DNA of 64,000 nucleotides from Linanthus parryae (Eukaryota; Streptophyta; Magnoliopsida; Ericales; Polemoniaceae), in the NCBI GenBank assembly GCA_023055425.1, contig JALGPY010000006.1, positions 71,580,127 through 71,644,126 on the forward strand, read 5' to 3'. This document shows, piece by piece, positions 45,101 through 58,589 of the stretch. The translations under genes were made by a program, and so were the position numbers. A model generated the notes under the pieces. The model was given only the letters and a program-made list of their open reading frames with translations, was not told the DNA's origin and did no database searches. Position 1 is the stretch's first letter. Every line of letters begins with the position of its first letter.

Positions 45101-45876
45101 TCAATAGCGCCTGGCGCCCTGCGGCGCTCTCTGGGTCGTCTCTGCAGAGATTAGCTGTTGCTGCCTCTTTTCAGATTGAGACAGAGAGGGGAGGTGAGGG
45201 AGATGGTCGAAACAAGGGAGAGAGAGAGAGTTGTGGTCGTGGTGGCGGCTTGGTTGTCGTCGGGGAAGGCAGCGGCACCAAGTCGCTGCTCTGTTTTCGT
45301 CGGGAGAAACAGAGGCAGAGAGAGAGAGTGAGACAGAGGGGGAGGTTGAAAGTTGGAGAGGGAGAAGTGATGGTGGTGCAGGTGGTGGTGCTGCCGGTGG
45401 TGGAGGTGGTGGTGGCGTACGGTGCTGGTGGTGGTGGTCTGTGAAGAGAAGAGAGTTGATGATGTTGTATTTGAGGAGGAAAAGTAGCAGGAGAGAAAGA
45501 GAGAGAGAGAGAGGGAGGGACGTTGGGGAGTGGGAAAATTCCACCAAAAAAATGGGAATATAAAAATAATTTATTATCTTCAGTCCCCCCCCCCCTTTTT
45601 TGTATGTGTTAGTAATTTTAGGGTGTGTTGGGTGCACCAATAGGTAGACTAATCTAGCGGGTCGGGTACACACTAGGCTAGACAATTTATTACTTAGTAT
45701 AAAATAATAAATTGCTAAAAATAATTTCTCAATAACGGTATCGTTTTCTAGGAATATAAATTAACCGTCTCGACTATATTTGAATCCAAAATTACCCAAT
45801 TTCGTAACTCGCAAATAAAATCAAATTCCTCTCACAAATTACCATTTTACCCTTGTATTTAAAACGGGGTATTACA
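42185..45876 (-). repeat. Solo LTR of a chromovirus-like Gypsy, nested in the LARD
   Basis: 3692 bp, TGCAACACCCC...CGGGGTATTACA on the + strand. A perfect TSD CGAGT lies at 42180-42184 and 45877-45881. No internal region remains, so it arose by LTR-LTR recombination. The Pro- and Gly-rich ORFs in 45001-45685 come from GGT/GAG-rich composition. Confidence 0.92.
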
Positions 45877-47694
45877 CGAGTCAAGCTCGACAATAACAAT
45901 AACCACGGGCCGCGTGACAGGAGTAAACACGACAATAATAATAAGCTTTTACCGTACAACTCTTTCCACTTTACGTTATTACGCATTATTAACTTCTCGT
46001 GAGACAATATCAAGTAAATCAACTTCTTTAAAATGTAACCACATCTCAAGTAAAATATGTAAATAATAAACAAGAACATTTTGAGACAAATATTAAAATC
46101 AACTTCGACACGAAAGGAGTTAGGCACGCAAGGCTTGGCATGTTCACATACTTCAATCCTTAGAAAATAGCACGCAAGCTCCTACTGACGTTTGTAGCCT
46201 TCTTCTGCAAATTTGCCGCCTACAATTATCAAGATCTAACTACAATAGTGTCACTACTAATTAAGGAATGCACTTATGTCGTATAAACGCTCGGCTAGGT
46301 CGCGTGACTAGGTTCAACTCTCACGATTCCCCCAAAAACTCAATAAGACCCGTCTGAAAGTCTTATAATTAAATTCCGATATATACAAAAAGTATTTCTT
46401 GAAATAACTTTGATATTAATTATTTAACCAACGCTTATAAATATTCATCAAAAAGAAACATAATAGCATTTTCTGTATTTAATAAAAAGTTGTTTAGCTA
46501 AAGAAATAATCTTCAATTCTTTAATAAAAGCTTGACAAGTAACTATCTTACTATTTATTTAAACAAAAGTGACATTTAGTATTAAAATAATATTTATATT
46601 ATTCACAAATATTTCTATTTAACTTATTTTCAAGAAAATGATTCATTACACCCAAAATGTATTTTTATCACTAAATATTTACTTACCCAAAATATAGCTT
46701 AGTAGAATCAATATATAGTATGGAATATATAAACCATAACAACACCCTTGGGTTCCTTTAAATTCAAACAGCACCCCCTCCCCCTTTTTGTTATGCTACA
46801 CACAGTTTTATAAACTACACTTTTACCCCCCTTTTACAAACTTCAATTTCATCAATCTAACTCGGATTCAAGCTAGAAAAATTTGATTTTGACTATCCAA
46901 ATCAACTAATCAGAAGGTTTAGGACATACCTAGGCCAAAAATGGCCGGAAACCGTCAAGAAACGAGTCGGGTCGAAGTCTCACGTCGGAGTCGCCGGAGG
47001 TGAGCTTTGTGGCCGGATTTAATGGCTTCCTCAGCCACGTATGAGCCTTCTAATGCCTTATTCGGGGTCTAAGGAGCTTACTGAAGAAGTTTTAAGTCGT
47101 GGGTGGCGCTGACGGTGAAGACCCAAGAACTTCGCCGGAAAGTGTGGCGATTCGGCGGTTGAGTCGTGCTCTGTTCGCCGGAGAATGCTGGTGTTAGCCC
47201 CGTTTTTGAACAGAGAGGGGTATGAGACAGATATCAGAGAGATGGGAACAAGAGGGAGGGAGAGATTGAGCAGTGGGTTTATCGCCGATGGCTACGGCGA
47301 CAATGGCGGGGTTGGTGGTTGCTGCAACTTCCGAAGTTGCTGATGCTCGTTTCTGAGAACAGAGAAATAGAGAGGGGGAGACAGAAAGCTGGGCAGAGAG
47401 TTGAGAGAGATACGGGTGGGTTTTGTTCTTTCTCGGGTGGTGGTCGCCGGTAGCAATGGTGGACGTGGGGGTGGTTGTGGCTGCTGCCACCACAGTCTTG
47501 TTGCTGCTGTTGTTTTCTTCAAAACAGAGGGTGAGAGAGAGAGAAAGAATCGGCAGAGAGTGTGAGTGATGAAGGTGGTGGTTGTTTCTATACTTTGCTG
47601 AGAGAGATGCTCGGTGGTGGTGGTGATGATGTTGACGGTGGTTAGGGTGGAGATGGTGGAGGTAGCTGTTGGCGTGCAGGGGAGGGGAGCTGGG

Positions 47695-47702
47695 TTTTTA
47701 TA
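47695..47702 (-). promoter_or_regulatory. TATA box of the LARD 5' LTR
   Basis: The minus strand reads CCTATAAAAACCC between two direct GGGAGCTGGG-type repeats. The equivalent place in the 3' LTR (about 39243-39253) has one repeat copy and no TATA. Confidence 0.6.
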
Positions 47703-48150
47703 GGGGAGCTGGGGGCGGTAGAGCTTGGGGCGGTGAATGTGCTTCGCCGTGAAGGAAAAGAAAACGTAGGCGGTGTTGTTGAGAAATTTTCCGAAAAAAA
47801 ATGGCTTGTAGGAGAAGATGAAGTCAAGAGGAACTGTAATATGTGGTTGGGCACACCAATTACTTGGGTGATTGGGTGTGACAATTCTACGAACCCTCGC
47901 GGTGGTCGGGCACGCGCTAAAATTTAAAATTAACTAAAATTTACGAAACGTTACGTATTAATTCTCGAATACTACCTTAATGTTTTTCCTAAAATTTTAC
48001 ACAAATCTAACTCGATAAATTACCCGAATATTAACGTGCAACTAAAGTTCTTTTTAGCCTTCTTAAATTAACTCACTATTGCTAATATATTGTTTTCTAA
48101 CGTCTCACAAAAATTTCTTAGCTATAAAATTTGAAAGAACTTACCCAACC

Positions 48151-48263
<113 letters not shown>

Positions 48264-48328
48264 TCTCAATTAATTTCTTATTTAACTTTAAAAATTACTT
48301 CTTTAACCTTGCTAATTAGACGGGGTAT

Positions 48329-49760
48329 TGTTGGAATAGATGCCCTAGAGGCAATCTAGTTTAGTATGAATTTGTATATGGCTAGAAAATTCATTTATTA
48401 TTTATTGGATATTTAATATAATGAAGTCCTTAGATTTACAATTGTGTTGTTTATCTTAAATATCCCTAGTCAAGTATAATGATTAAATGGGACAATCATC
48501 TATAGACTAGTATGGGGTTGGATTGATATGGAGATATCACGATCCAACACATAGGTGTGCATTACGGAATGTTGCACTGGATTGACCCATCTCCGAGAAG
48601 GCTACATACATGTTATGTTGAGTCACAAGTGCTTCTCGTGGTGCAATGGTATTGTCATCCTTAGACTTGAAGTCACTAGATATTCTAGTTGTGGATCATT
48701 GTGATCTTGGTAGCGTTAAACGCTACACCGTAACTGGGTAGTTATAAAGGCGTGTACTAGATACAATGAGAAGAAAGCTTAGAGATCGTAGTGGACGTAG
48801 AAAGGATTTGCCCCTCCCACATAACAGGAGCAAATATCCTAGGCCACTCGAGGGATAGTGCTTATAGAATGTCTGGCCAGACTCAAATAAATCAATATGG
48901 GATATTGATGTTATTTGCACGAATAAGGCTATTCCCATGGATCGAGAAACTATGGATTGGATATACGAGTGTGACTTGTATGTCTCGTGTCCAATCCGGA
49001 TATGGAGGCAAAGGGATGAGACAATTACTTGTACAAAGGTTGTCAAGATGACTATTCTATTAGTTGGCTAGAATGGATGTTTTGCTAGAAACCGCTCCAT
49101 ATTAGCAAATAGTTGCTACCAACTAGATAGAACCTATGGGGTCACACGCCATATAGAGTTGAACTATATTTGGGAATTAATTAATTGGATTAATTAATTA
49201 GAAGGATCACTTTGCAAACCCTTGCAAACTTAGTAGGGACTAATTTGCAAGGAAGGGACTAAATTGAATTCTAGTTGGACTAGAATAAGTCCTTTAGGTA
49301 GTTAACAAGGAGTTGTTGGACTATATAAAGGACCCTCCTTCCTTCCTTCCTTATAACTTATGCTCATTAGTGAACATAACAAGAGTGGGAGAGAACAAAA
49401 GGAGATAGAGCAAGCAACAAGGAGGGCCGACGCCGCCCCTTGCCGCCGCCCTCGTCCCCGTCGGCCAAAAGAGGCCGAAAGCCTCTTTTTGTCTCGTTTT
49501 GCGTGATTCGTTCTTCCTCTTCCTAATCCGGGCTAGCACCAAGGAGTTTGGGAGATCTAGGATCAACTCTAGGCGTGGATCAACTATAGAGAACGTGACA
49601 TTATTCGCGTTTGAAGTCATCAAGGAGAACCCAAAGGTGTGTTTATGATTTCTAACCTTTACTATCGTTATGCATCTAGACTTGTGATCCTTGGAGGGTT
49701 TTGCATGGTTTTATGTTTGATTATGCTTTCGTTGTGCGATCCATGAATCAAAACCCTACA
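48329..49760 (+). repeat. Rearranged Copia left LTR (1432 bp)
   Basis: Starts TGTTGGAATAGATGCCC and ends AAAACCCTACA. A TATA-like CTATATAAAGG lies near 49322. Same family as the solo LTR at 27483. Confidence 0.93.
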
Positions 49761-49761
49761 G

Positions 49762-49773
49762 TGGTATCAGAGC
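49762..49773 (+). other. Rearranged Copia primer-binding site (initiator tRNA-Met)
   Basis: TGGTATCAGAGC lies one base after the LTR and is complementary to initiator tRNA-Met. Confidence 0.92.
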
Positions 49774-51442
49774 CACAGGTCATAGAGCATAAACGTAGTT
49801 TATGTGTTACGTTTTGTTGTTTTACACCTTAATTTGATTGTTTATCGCGTAAAACAAGACAAATCAAGCATGGGATGCAATTTGTCAACAATTAATCATA
49901 ACAAGATCCAATTATTGCATTGGATGCATGAATTGGTGAGTTTGAGAAATTTTAGGATCTTAGATCTAGGGTTTGGGCATCCTTGGGGAAGAAGGAGTTC
50001 TCCCAAAACAAGGAAACAACCAAACTTGGGCACCAAGCAAGGGAGTTGTTTTGGAAACAACTCCCATAGAAGGGTTCGCCCCCCCCTAGGGACCGCCCCC
50101 CTTTCTTGCCGCCCAAGCTTGGGAGCCCTAAGGGGCCGGGCGGCCCTAACCCGCGGGCCTAGCTTGCGGGTTTTGGGCCGGGCCGGTCCTAGGGCCTTGT
50201 GGATCACTTTAATGGGCCCGAGAAATTGGATTGTTGGGCCCATAGACCGTTTTAACCCTAAAAATCCTAAAATCAATTAAAATTGACCAAGCGCGTTAAA
50301 ATTGGATTTTAACTGTTTATGTGCAAATCGCATGGTGATTGGATATGGCCTTAGGATGTGGTTTGATGTGGATGTTTAATTTTGTGGTTTGGATTTACGG
50401 CCTGCGAGCTGATCAATTAATTGTAATAATTAATTAGGATTTTATGGCCTGCGTGCCATTTTTTTTCTCAACTTGTGAGATTATTTTATTTAGTATAGGT
50501 ATTAGTTAGTGATAGATAAGTAGATTGTTAGCCAAGATTGGAGAAAAGAAGCCCAAAGCCAAAGAAGCCACAAAAGATGGAGCATGGAGCATGGAGCATT
50601 CCACATGACTATGAAGGATGGACCAAGAGATCAAGACGCATGGAGATGTGTTTGCTTAGGGTTCATAGATAATTCCATTGGCTTGGAATTATCTTAGTCT
50701 TGAAAAGGCCATATCCACATCACGTTTAATTTCTGTTTTGTGGTTGTTTATTTATTGTCTTATTATTTGTGTGGTTGGTGTATGGATGATGCATGCAATT
50801 AGGATAATAAGATAATTAGACAACCCGGATCTATTATTTGGAGTTGTGCCCAAACTCAAATAGATAGATTAGTTGATATTGATCAACAAAACAACTAAGA
50901 ATTGAAATTAAAAATCCTCAAAATTCAAATATTGTGTTCTTGCCTTCTCGTTATTTAAACACTCATTATCATCATTATTTATCAAGCTCGTGCGTGCCAA
51001 AGCATGGCGACTTGGTTCATAATGATGGAATGCGATGGCACGTAACAATGTGCAATTGTTTAGATAAGAGGTTGAACACAACTAGGCTATTAATTTGATT
51101 AAAAAACCTAGAGGCAATCAATTGGGATTATCCATAAGGATGGATAAATAAGGAGTTATTTGCCCGATTGAACCAAGAGTTGCATATGGGATGCAATTGG
51201 AATTGTTCTTACCTAAAGTAGTCAAATTATGGGTGACTTGCCAAAGCAAGCTCATAAGGAGATGAAAGATGGATCTTGGCCCACTAGAAAATATAAGGAT
51301 ATTTTCCGCATTAATATCTTGAGGGTTATTAATCCGTAGAAAAATAGTGGGAGCTATATTTAATAAACTAGCCATTATTAAATATAGTCAAAAAATTCAC
51401 AAATACTAAAACTTGCGTATTTTCCTTTTTGTAGAATTCCAA
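49774..51442 (+). other. Long noncoding Copia leader
   Basis: About 1.7 kb separate the PBS and gag. A GC-rich stretch (50080-50200) contains pairing arms AACCCGC and GCGGGTT around 50148-50175, a possible packaging or dimerisation hairpin. No ORF is convincing. Confidence 0.45.
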
Positions 51443-52160
51443 ATGGCAAACAACTCATCGAGTTCACAACATTCCCTACGATCTGTCCATGAGAAGGACA
51501 AGCTCTCTGGAACCAACTTTCTTGATTGGTACAGAAACTTGAGAATTGTTCTCAAGCAAGAGAAGAAACTGTACGCAATAGAGGAGCATGTTCCAGAAGG
51601 TCCAGAGAACCAGACACCTGCTGCCTTAAAGGCGTATCAAAAGCGTGTTGATGACGCTAATGATGCGGCCTGCCTTATGCTTTGCACCATGACTTCTGAG
51701 CTTCAGAAGCAACACGAAAACATGAATGCAGTCGATATGATCGAACATCTAAAGCAGCTCTTTCAAGAGCAGGCGAGGGTAGAGAGGTATGAGGTCTCAA
51801 AGGCACTGTTCAAATGTCATCTGGCAGAAGGGAACCCGGTGGGACCCCATGTACTCCGAATGATCGGGTACTTGGAGAATCTCGCCCGGCTTGGGTTCCC
51901 GGTCGGCCAAGAGTTGGCAACCGATCTCGTGTTGCAATCGTTGCCCGAGAGTTATGGACAGTTCATTATGAACTATAACATGAACGAGATCGTTAAACCA
52001 CTGCCAGATTTGCTCAACATGTTGAGGACGGCTGAACAGAGCATCAACAAGGGTAAGGGCAAAGCCATAATGATGGTGCAGAAAGGAAAGGGCAAAAGGT
52101 TTGCCTCTTCCTCCAAGGGCAAAGGCAAGTCAGTTACCAAGTCCAAGGAACCAGCCCTTA
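51443..52160 (+). pseudogene. gag: Copia gag, truncated
   Basis: The ATG at 51443 (MANNSSSSQHSLRSVHEKDK) opens a UBN2-type Gag of Tork/Angela style: LSGTNFLDWYRNLRIVLKQE, TMTSELQKQHENM, LKQLFQEQARVERYEVSKAL, LQSLPESYGQFIMNYNMNE, LLNMLRTAEQSI. After a Lys-rich stretch (GKGKRFASSSKGKGKS) it stops being gag at about 52160, before the zinc knuckle. The reading frame runs on into the TTA array as a long poly-leucine tail that is not part of the family. Protease, integrase and RT are absent. Confidence 0.88.
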
Positions 52161-52364
<204 letters not shown>

Positions 52365-53796
52365 TGTTGGAATAGATGCCCTAGAGGCAATCTAGTTTAG
52401 TATGAATTTGTATATGGCTAGAAAATTCATTTATTATTTATTGGATATTTAATATAATGAAGTCCTTAGATTTACAATTGTGTTGTTTATCTTAAATATC
52501 CCTAGTCAAGTATAATGATTAAATGGGACAATCATCTATAGACTAGTATGGGGTTGGATTGATATGGAGATATCACGATCCAACACATAGGTGTGCATTA
52601 CGGAATGTTGCACTGGATTGACCCATCTCCGAGAAGGCTACATACATGTTATGTTGAGTCACAAGTGCTTCTCGCGGTGCAATGGTATTGTCATCCTTAG
52701 ACTTGAAGTCACTAGATATTCTAGTTGTGGATCATTGTGATCTTGGTAGCGTTAAACGCTACACCGTAACTGGGTAGTTATAAAGGCGTGTACTGGATAC
52801 AATGAGAAGCAAGCTTAGAGATCGTAGTGGACGTAGAAAGGATTTGCCCCTCCCACATAACGGGAGCAAATATCCTAGGCCACTCGAGAGATAGTGCTTA
52901 TAGAATGTCTGGCCAGACTCAAATAAATCAATATGTGATATTGATGTTATTTGCACGAATAAGGCTATTCCCATGGATCGAGAAACTATGGATTGGATAT
53001 ACGAGTGTGACTTGTATTTCTCGTGTCCAATCCGGATATGGAGGCAAAGGGATGAGACAATTACTTGTACAAAGGTTGTCAAGATGACTATTCTATTAGT
53101 TGGCTAGAATGGATGTTTTGCTAGAAACCGCTCCATATTAGCAAATAGTTGCTACCAACTAGATAGAACCTATGGGGTCACACGCCATATAGAGTTGAAC
53201 TAGATTTGGGAATTAATTAATTGGATTAATTAATTAGAATGATCACTTTGCAAACCCTTGCAAACTTAGTAGGGACTAATTTGCAAGGAAGGGACTAAAT
53301 TGAATTCTAGTTGGACTAGAATAAGTCCTTTAGGTAGTTAACAAGGAGTTGTTGGACTATATAAAGGACCCTCCTTCCTTCCTTCCTTATAACTTATGCT
53401 CATTAGTGAACATAACAAGAGTGGGAGAGAACAAAAGGAGAGAGAGCAAGCAACAAGGAGGGCCAACGCCGCCCCTTGCCGCCGCCAACGTCCCCGTCGG
53501 CCAAAAGAGGCCGAAAGCCTCTTTTTGTCTTGTTTTGCGTGATTCGTTCTTCCTCTTCCTAATCCGGGCTAGCACCAAGGAGTTTGGGAGATCTAGGATC
53601 AACTCTAGGCGTGGATCAACTATAGAGAACGTGACATTATTCGCGTTTGAAGTCATCAAGGAGAACCCAAAGGTGTGTTTATGATTTCTAACCTTTACTA
53701 TCGTTATGCATCTAGACTTGTGATCCTTGGAGGGTTTTGCATGGTTTTATGTTTGATTATGCTTCCGTTGTGCGATCCATGAATCAAAACCCTACA
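52365..53796 (+). repeat. Rearranged Copia right LTR (1432 bp)
   Basis: Same length and ends as the left LTR, with scattered substitutions (for example near 52674, 52795, 53019 and 53204). It is followed by TGTAT and the last bases of the LARD LTR. Confidence 0.93.
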
Positions 53797-53810
53797 TGTA
53801 TTACATACAC

Positions 53811-54100
53811 TTACACAGTACCACACACGATTGGGATTTTGGAAAGGGGAAAAACGAAGAGTCAACGAGATCACTGGACGAGAGTCACGACAATAACGAC
53901 AGAACAAGCAGAATCCACACCCAGCGGAGTCGCGGGTCCAGGCCACCCACCTCCGCGTCGGTCACCCTTCATGCCGGGGCGAATGTGCCGCGACACCACG
54001 TGGCCACGCCAACGCCCAATCGATCTGCTTCCAATTTCTTTCTTCTTCTGTTCTTTAGTGATTCTAAATCAAAATGAAATTGGCCAGGTTCTTTACATCT
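53811..54100. other. Short unique interval, promoter-like
   Basis: GC-rich relative to its surroundings, with a G-box core inside CCACGTGGCC near 53997. No coding region was recognised. It may be host sequence cut off from its gene by insertions. Confidence 0.35.
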
Positions 54101-55167
54101 TGTAATACCCCTATATTTTTGGTATATGGTTAATGGTGTAATTACATAAATTACCCAATCTCATCCGATAGTGAAATTTTTGTAAACTATTTTAACCTGT
54201 TTCAGTTTTATTTCGAAATTGTAATTTCCTAAATATTGAATACGAGCTCCGAAATTATATTTCCTAAGTTCTTTTAATTTTTAATTTAATCTAAAAATAT
54301 TTCTTTTTTGCTTATTCAAAATATCTCATTTGTTTATTACAGGGTAATTTGAGCGCTCTTTTCGGATTGAGGGTGATTTTGTTACAAAAATAGAATTTAT
54401 TAGTGGATTGGTAAATGTAGTTGTAAGAAGTTCTAAACCAAGGGGTGTAGATATAATTGGGGCGATGTACATATGATGTGTGTGGAGGCTACAACTGGGG
54501 GCGCAAGGCTGCGATCCTCCCTTATATTTATGTCGAGGCTACAACTGGGGGCGAAAGGCTGCGATCCTCCCTTATATTGACGCAGGGGCTCCAATAACGC
54601 TCGGATGAATTGGGATTCATGATATCCCAAGAGTCACCCTTATTGTGATTTATTCTATCGTGACCACTCTGTGGACATCGTTACCCGATGGGCTATAATA
54701 CGCCTCAGCTAAACTAATGATTGAAATGTGGAATTGGTTACTATTACAGTTCATGTGATTTCACCTCTAAATTATATTTATGTGCCAAAACTCATTTTAC
54801 ATATTGCAGTATATTCTTACTCAGTTTTGACTGATTAACATTTCTTTGCGGTCGGCTTTCACTATTTCAAAACCCGCATGTTACCAATGAGGTGGGGACG
54901 TTCACGACACTGCTGGATAGGAAGGATTGTTGCTTAGAACATCACCTAGTATTCCATTTCACCAAATACATGTAATATCATTTTGCAAACACTGTTAACA
55001 GTTATCTTGAATTTATAATAAACCATGTTTTGGATTATCGATGGTTGTACTAACTGTTAACAGACGATCCTGCTCTGTTCCCAATGGAGTTTATCTCCTC
55101 ACGCGGATGCAGCTTTTCAAATATGCGGTCCGGCCGACCGTATGATTGGGGGGGGGGGGGTGTTGCA
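54101..55167 (+). repeat. Solo LTR related to the 42185 LTR, shortened
   Basis: It starts TGTAATACCCC and ends in a poly-G run plus GTGTTGCA. Flanks CATCT (54096-54100) and CTTCT (55168-55172) match at four of five positions. Internal wording (gaggtggggacgttcacgacac near 54890) matches the reverse strand of the solo LTR at about 42440-42465. At 1067 bp it lacks the G-rich middle. Confidence 0.6.
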
Positions 55168-55172
55168 CTTCT

Positions 55173-57079
55173 TCTCCACTCTTCTTTCTTCTTAGCAATT
55201 GGTTTCTTAGCGATTGATGAATGGTGATTGATGAACTCATGAACATGAACCAAAATTAGGGTTTCATTCAATTTGACAGCCAATCTGTTATTGGCTTATA
55301 GGAGATTTGGAATGGGGTAATCATGAATGATGTTGTACAATAATGTAGTTTTCTTACTTGACTCATGAATGGAGGCTGGTCATTTAATAATTCATGTTAT
55401 AGCAACTATAATTTGATACAAATTATTGTTTATTGAGTGCAATTGTTAATTGTGACTTGTGAATATTGTGTGCATTATTAATTTGGTGTTTGTGTGTGTA
55501 ATTTCTTATATAATTATGGATAAATAATACAAAACTTTCAAGTAATGAGACCCCGTCGTGAACAAATATGAATATATTGTAAAGCTAAATATATTCACAT
55601 GTAGTAATCTTTTGTATCTAGACTACAATGACTTTGTAATGAAAAGTTATGAAATATAGCGGCTTTTAACTTTTGAATTTTGACTTTTAACTTTGACTTA
55701 TGACTTTGTGAATCTTGCATCGGCTGACTTGATTTCCTAGCTCTGCCAATGAATATGAGTAAGCATGGTGGGACGTAGCCCTAAGCCTAATGGGGACTAC
55801 GTAAACAAGCACATTTCACATAATTTTGTACTGATCCGCTTTCAAGTTGTATATAACGATTGACTAGAGTTGCTTTGTGGTGGAGTACTCTCTAACAGAT
55901 CCACTATATTAAAGCCCTTGGATTGAGACTTTGAGAGTAGATGCTATATTGGTAACTAGGGGATTGCCCGTGCCCGAGGGCACTACCCCAAAAATAACTA
56001 AGAACGAATATGTGACAATAATAGTAGAATTTAGAGAAATGTTTTGGCGACAAGTTTTTTATTAACGCCTAATTCAGAAGATATATAAGTTGAATTTAGC
56101 AAAAAATCAAGATTACAGAGATAGTTTCTCATTCAACAGTTGGCTATAAAGTGTTAAGATACAAATTGTATGGGAAGAGAGAAAATTAAGAATTTTCCAC
56201 CAGCCAAAAAGTAGGAGAAAGAGATGAATAAACCATTACCCATTATCCTCTCCATTATCTCCAAACTTTTGGGAATTATAACTATAAATGGGTGATCTAA
56301 GGGATTGGATTAACTCAATCTAATAGCCTAAAAGACATTTAAAGTCAACCATCATATTTTATATATATAGATGTATGTTCCGATCATCAAGGAAGGAAGG
56401 AGCGCTCCAGTTCGAACGAATGTAAAGAAATAAAAATCAAAACTCATGTAGCTAAAAAGATTAAATTTCCTAAATCAGAAGAATAAAGTTAAAAGAAAAG
56501 TCGAAATCCAAAATTATGAAATGTTGACCAAATATTTTTTTTTTCGAAAAATCAAATTTTATTAAACCGAAACTAGCTAGCTGTTTTACAACGGGAAACT
56601 AAATGGCTGTGTTGATGACTGAGCCGTCTCGGAAAGTTGCTCGTCCAGTTTACCGAAGTGTCATTTCCCACAGCCATCTTAGAGAGAGAGAGAGTGAGTC
56701 GGCTCGGCTATTTTGAGATCCGTCGATCCACTTCCATGAAACGGCATCGAAGCTTAGTGCCTTCCGTCACAGACTTGCATATGATTCTTGCCGGCGATTT
56801 GGTCCTGCGCATCTCCTTCTATCGATGGCAAGCCATAGCTTCAATTTCGTTAGCCCTGTTTCCCCAAGCAAATTTTTACTCAGCCGTCTAAAACCCGCAG
56901 AGCAACCAGAGAGCTATCCCCGCAGTGAACTCGTTTACTGGTCTATCAGAGTCTGCCTCCGGCGAATCTTGTACTCCAACACACTAGAGCTCCGACGACT
57001 TCCTCCGCCAGATTACAGACTTCCAAAGTGCTTCTAACTCATCTACCACTGATAATGAAGAAAAGGAAGAGAACGAGAC
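55173..57079. other. Gene-poor interval upstream of the EMG1 pseudogene
   Basis: Mostly AT-rich. A stretch from GGGGATTGCCCGTGCCCGAG (55960) to a TATATATATAGA tract (56360) could be a small non-autonomous element, but ends and TSD could not be fixed. 56670-57079 looks like an old leader or first-exon region (AG-rich tract at 56680). The frame MASHSFNFVSPVSPSKFLL from 56825 is open for 70 codons but was not recognised. Confidence 0.3.
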
Positions 57080-57901
57080 TGACCCTCTGCTCTGAAGAGA
57101 CTGATAACAGCTGGTATGCCAGTTGAAACCGTTGTTGAGAAGAATCAGCCTGGAGCAATCTTCATTCTCGAGAAGGTATGAACATATTATGGTTTTATTA
57201 CTCATTTAGATGTTCTGAACGGTTTTTCCTCCACGGCGTATTGTGAATATTTTTGGGATTGATGTTGTGTATTGTTTGTACAGAGTTACAAGCTCTTGAA
57301 TTCAGATGATCATGCATGCTAACTTTCTGAGAAGGAATAACAGAAACCCTGCAGAGTACCAGCCTGATATTGCTCATCAGGTTAGTTAACTTCTGGCTGA
57401 CATTCTGAGCTGCTTTCATTTCCAAGACAAGTTTAATTTCATTGTGATAACACTTGTGCTCTGTACTGATTCTCAGCACTCCTTTTGTTCCAGTACTTGT
57501 ACAATTCCCACAATGAGATTTGATTTTTGCTTTTATATCCCAACATAAGCTATGCCCGTTTGTTACACACATCTCCCGAGCTGCAAAATATGAACGACAA
57601 CAAAAGAACAAATTGCATTTGTGAAGTAAAGCAAGAAATAAAGCTCGTCTTCGGCTCAAAGTTCCAAAATTAACTAAAAAAAAAGAGGCTAGACATGAAA
57701 GGCACCTGACAAAGGGGATACAGAGGGTCGTGAAGCTTCTTAAAATCATCGTATACTTCTTAAGATCAACACCCTAATTTCCTGAATCAGATCTAAGGTG
57801 ATGATGTTGACCACTATAAATTAAAGAAAAGACGTTGTATGTTATTACTAAGTAATCAGATTACTAACCTACTCAACTAAGCTAGAAAAACATCTCATCA
57901 A

Positions 57902-58349
57902 TCAGTTAGAACACAATACATTAATCAAATCTGAATGAGCAAATTGGACTGAGATGTATCCATCATCACCTGAAATCAGCACCGACCTGAAGCAGTAATG
58001 AACTAAAGAGACTAAAAGTAGGACGATTACGGGAGAGGCGCGTAGGAACCCACAATAAAGAAACCCGTTGATTTATTCTGGAAAAAATAATTGAGTACGA
58101 AGATTTACCCATGTAGCAGAAGTACGAAACCCACAATAGATTGTGCAAGCATAAGACAATCAATATCTAAAAGAAAAGATCGATAAGAAATATGTGGGAA
58201 TAAGAACATATCGAAGAAGAAAAAATTGATAAAAAATCTGTCAGGAGTGGGAACCTATCAAAGAACAAACTCTTACTGTCGAAGGGCAGTCCTAGACACG
58301 CAGCTCCAATATCTTCTCTTCGCCAGGAAGAAATCGTCTGAGCTGCCAT
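57902..58349 (-). other. Candidate three-exon small ORF antisense in the EMG1 intron
   Basis: On the minus strand an ATG at 58347-58349 (MAAQTISSWRREDIGAACLG) follows a CT-rich leader. Possible exons 58349-58277, 58166-58109 and 57986-57902 have GT/AG borders and join into one 70-odd-codon frame ending at TGA 57902-57904. No family was recognised and there is no support beyond splice signals, so it may be chance. Confidence 0.2.
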
Positions 58350-58589
58350 CAGAGAGAACAAGAGAAATCCGTTTGGTCCGAGAGAGAGAGAGACGCGAGA
58401 GAAGAGAGCAGACCGCAAGTAGTTTTGAATTTCGAATTCTGTCCCTGCAATCGGATTGGGAAAAGGACCTGGAGAGAAGATGAGGATGAGCCCACACGGA
58501 GGTGGATAGACAATTCTCTCATCTTTTATTATTTCACGGATAGTCAAAAGATGGGTTGAATAGGATTGCATTAGCTGTTTGGTTTGCAA

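Noticed and set aside
45001..45685. Proline-, glycine- and serine-rich ORFs on both strands
   Set aside because: They lie in the GGT/GAG-rich middle of a solo LTR; similar frames at 38723-39424, 47194-47522 and 28792-29167 are also compositional.
55960..56376. Small non-autonomous transposon or Helitron-like unit
   Set aside because: The GGGGATTGCCCGTGCC start and TATATATATAGA end are suggestive, but no inverted repeats, TSD or second copy could be established.
57198..57749. Minus-strand ORF of 183 codons
   Set aside because: It overlaps the EMG1 exon remnants in antisense and shows no domain.
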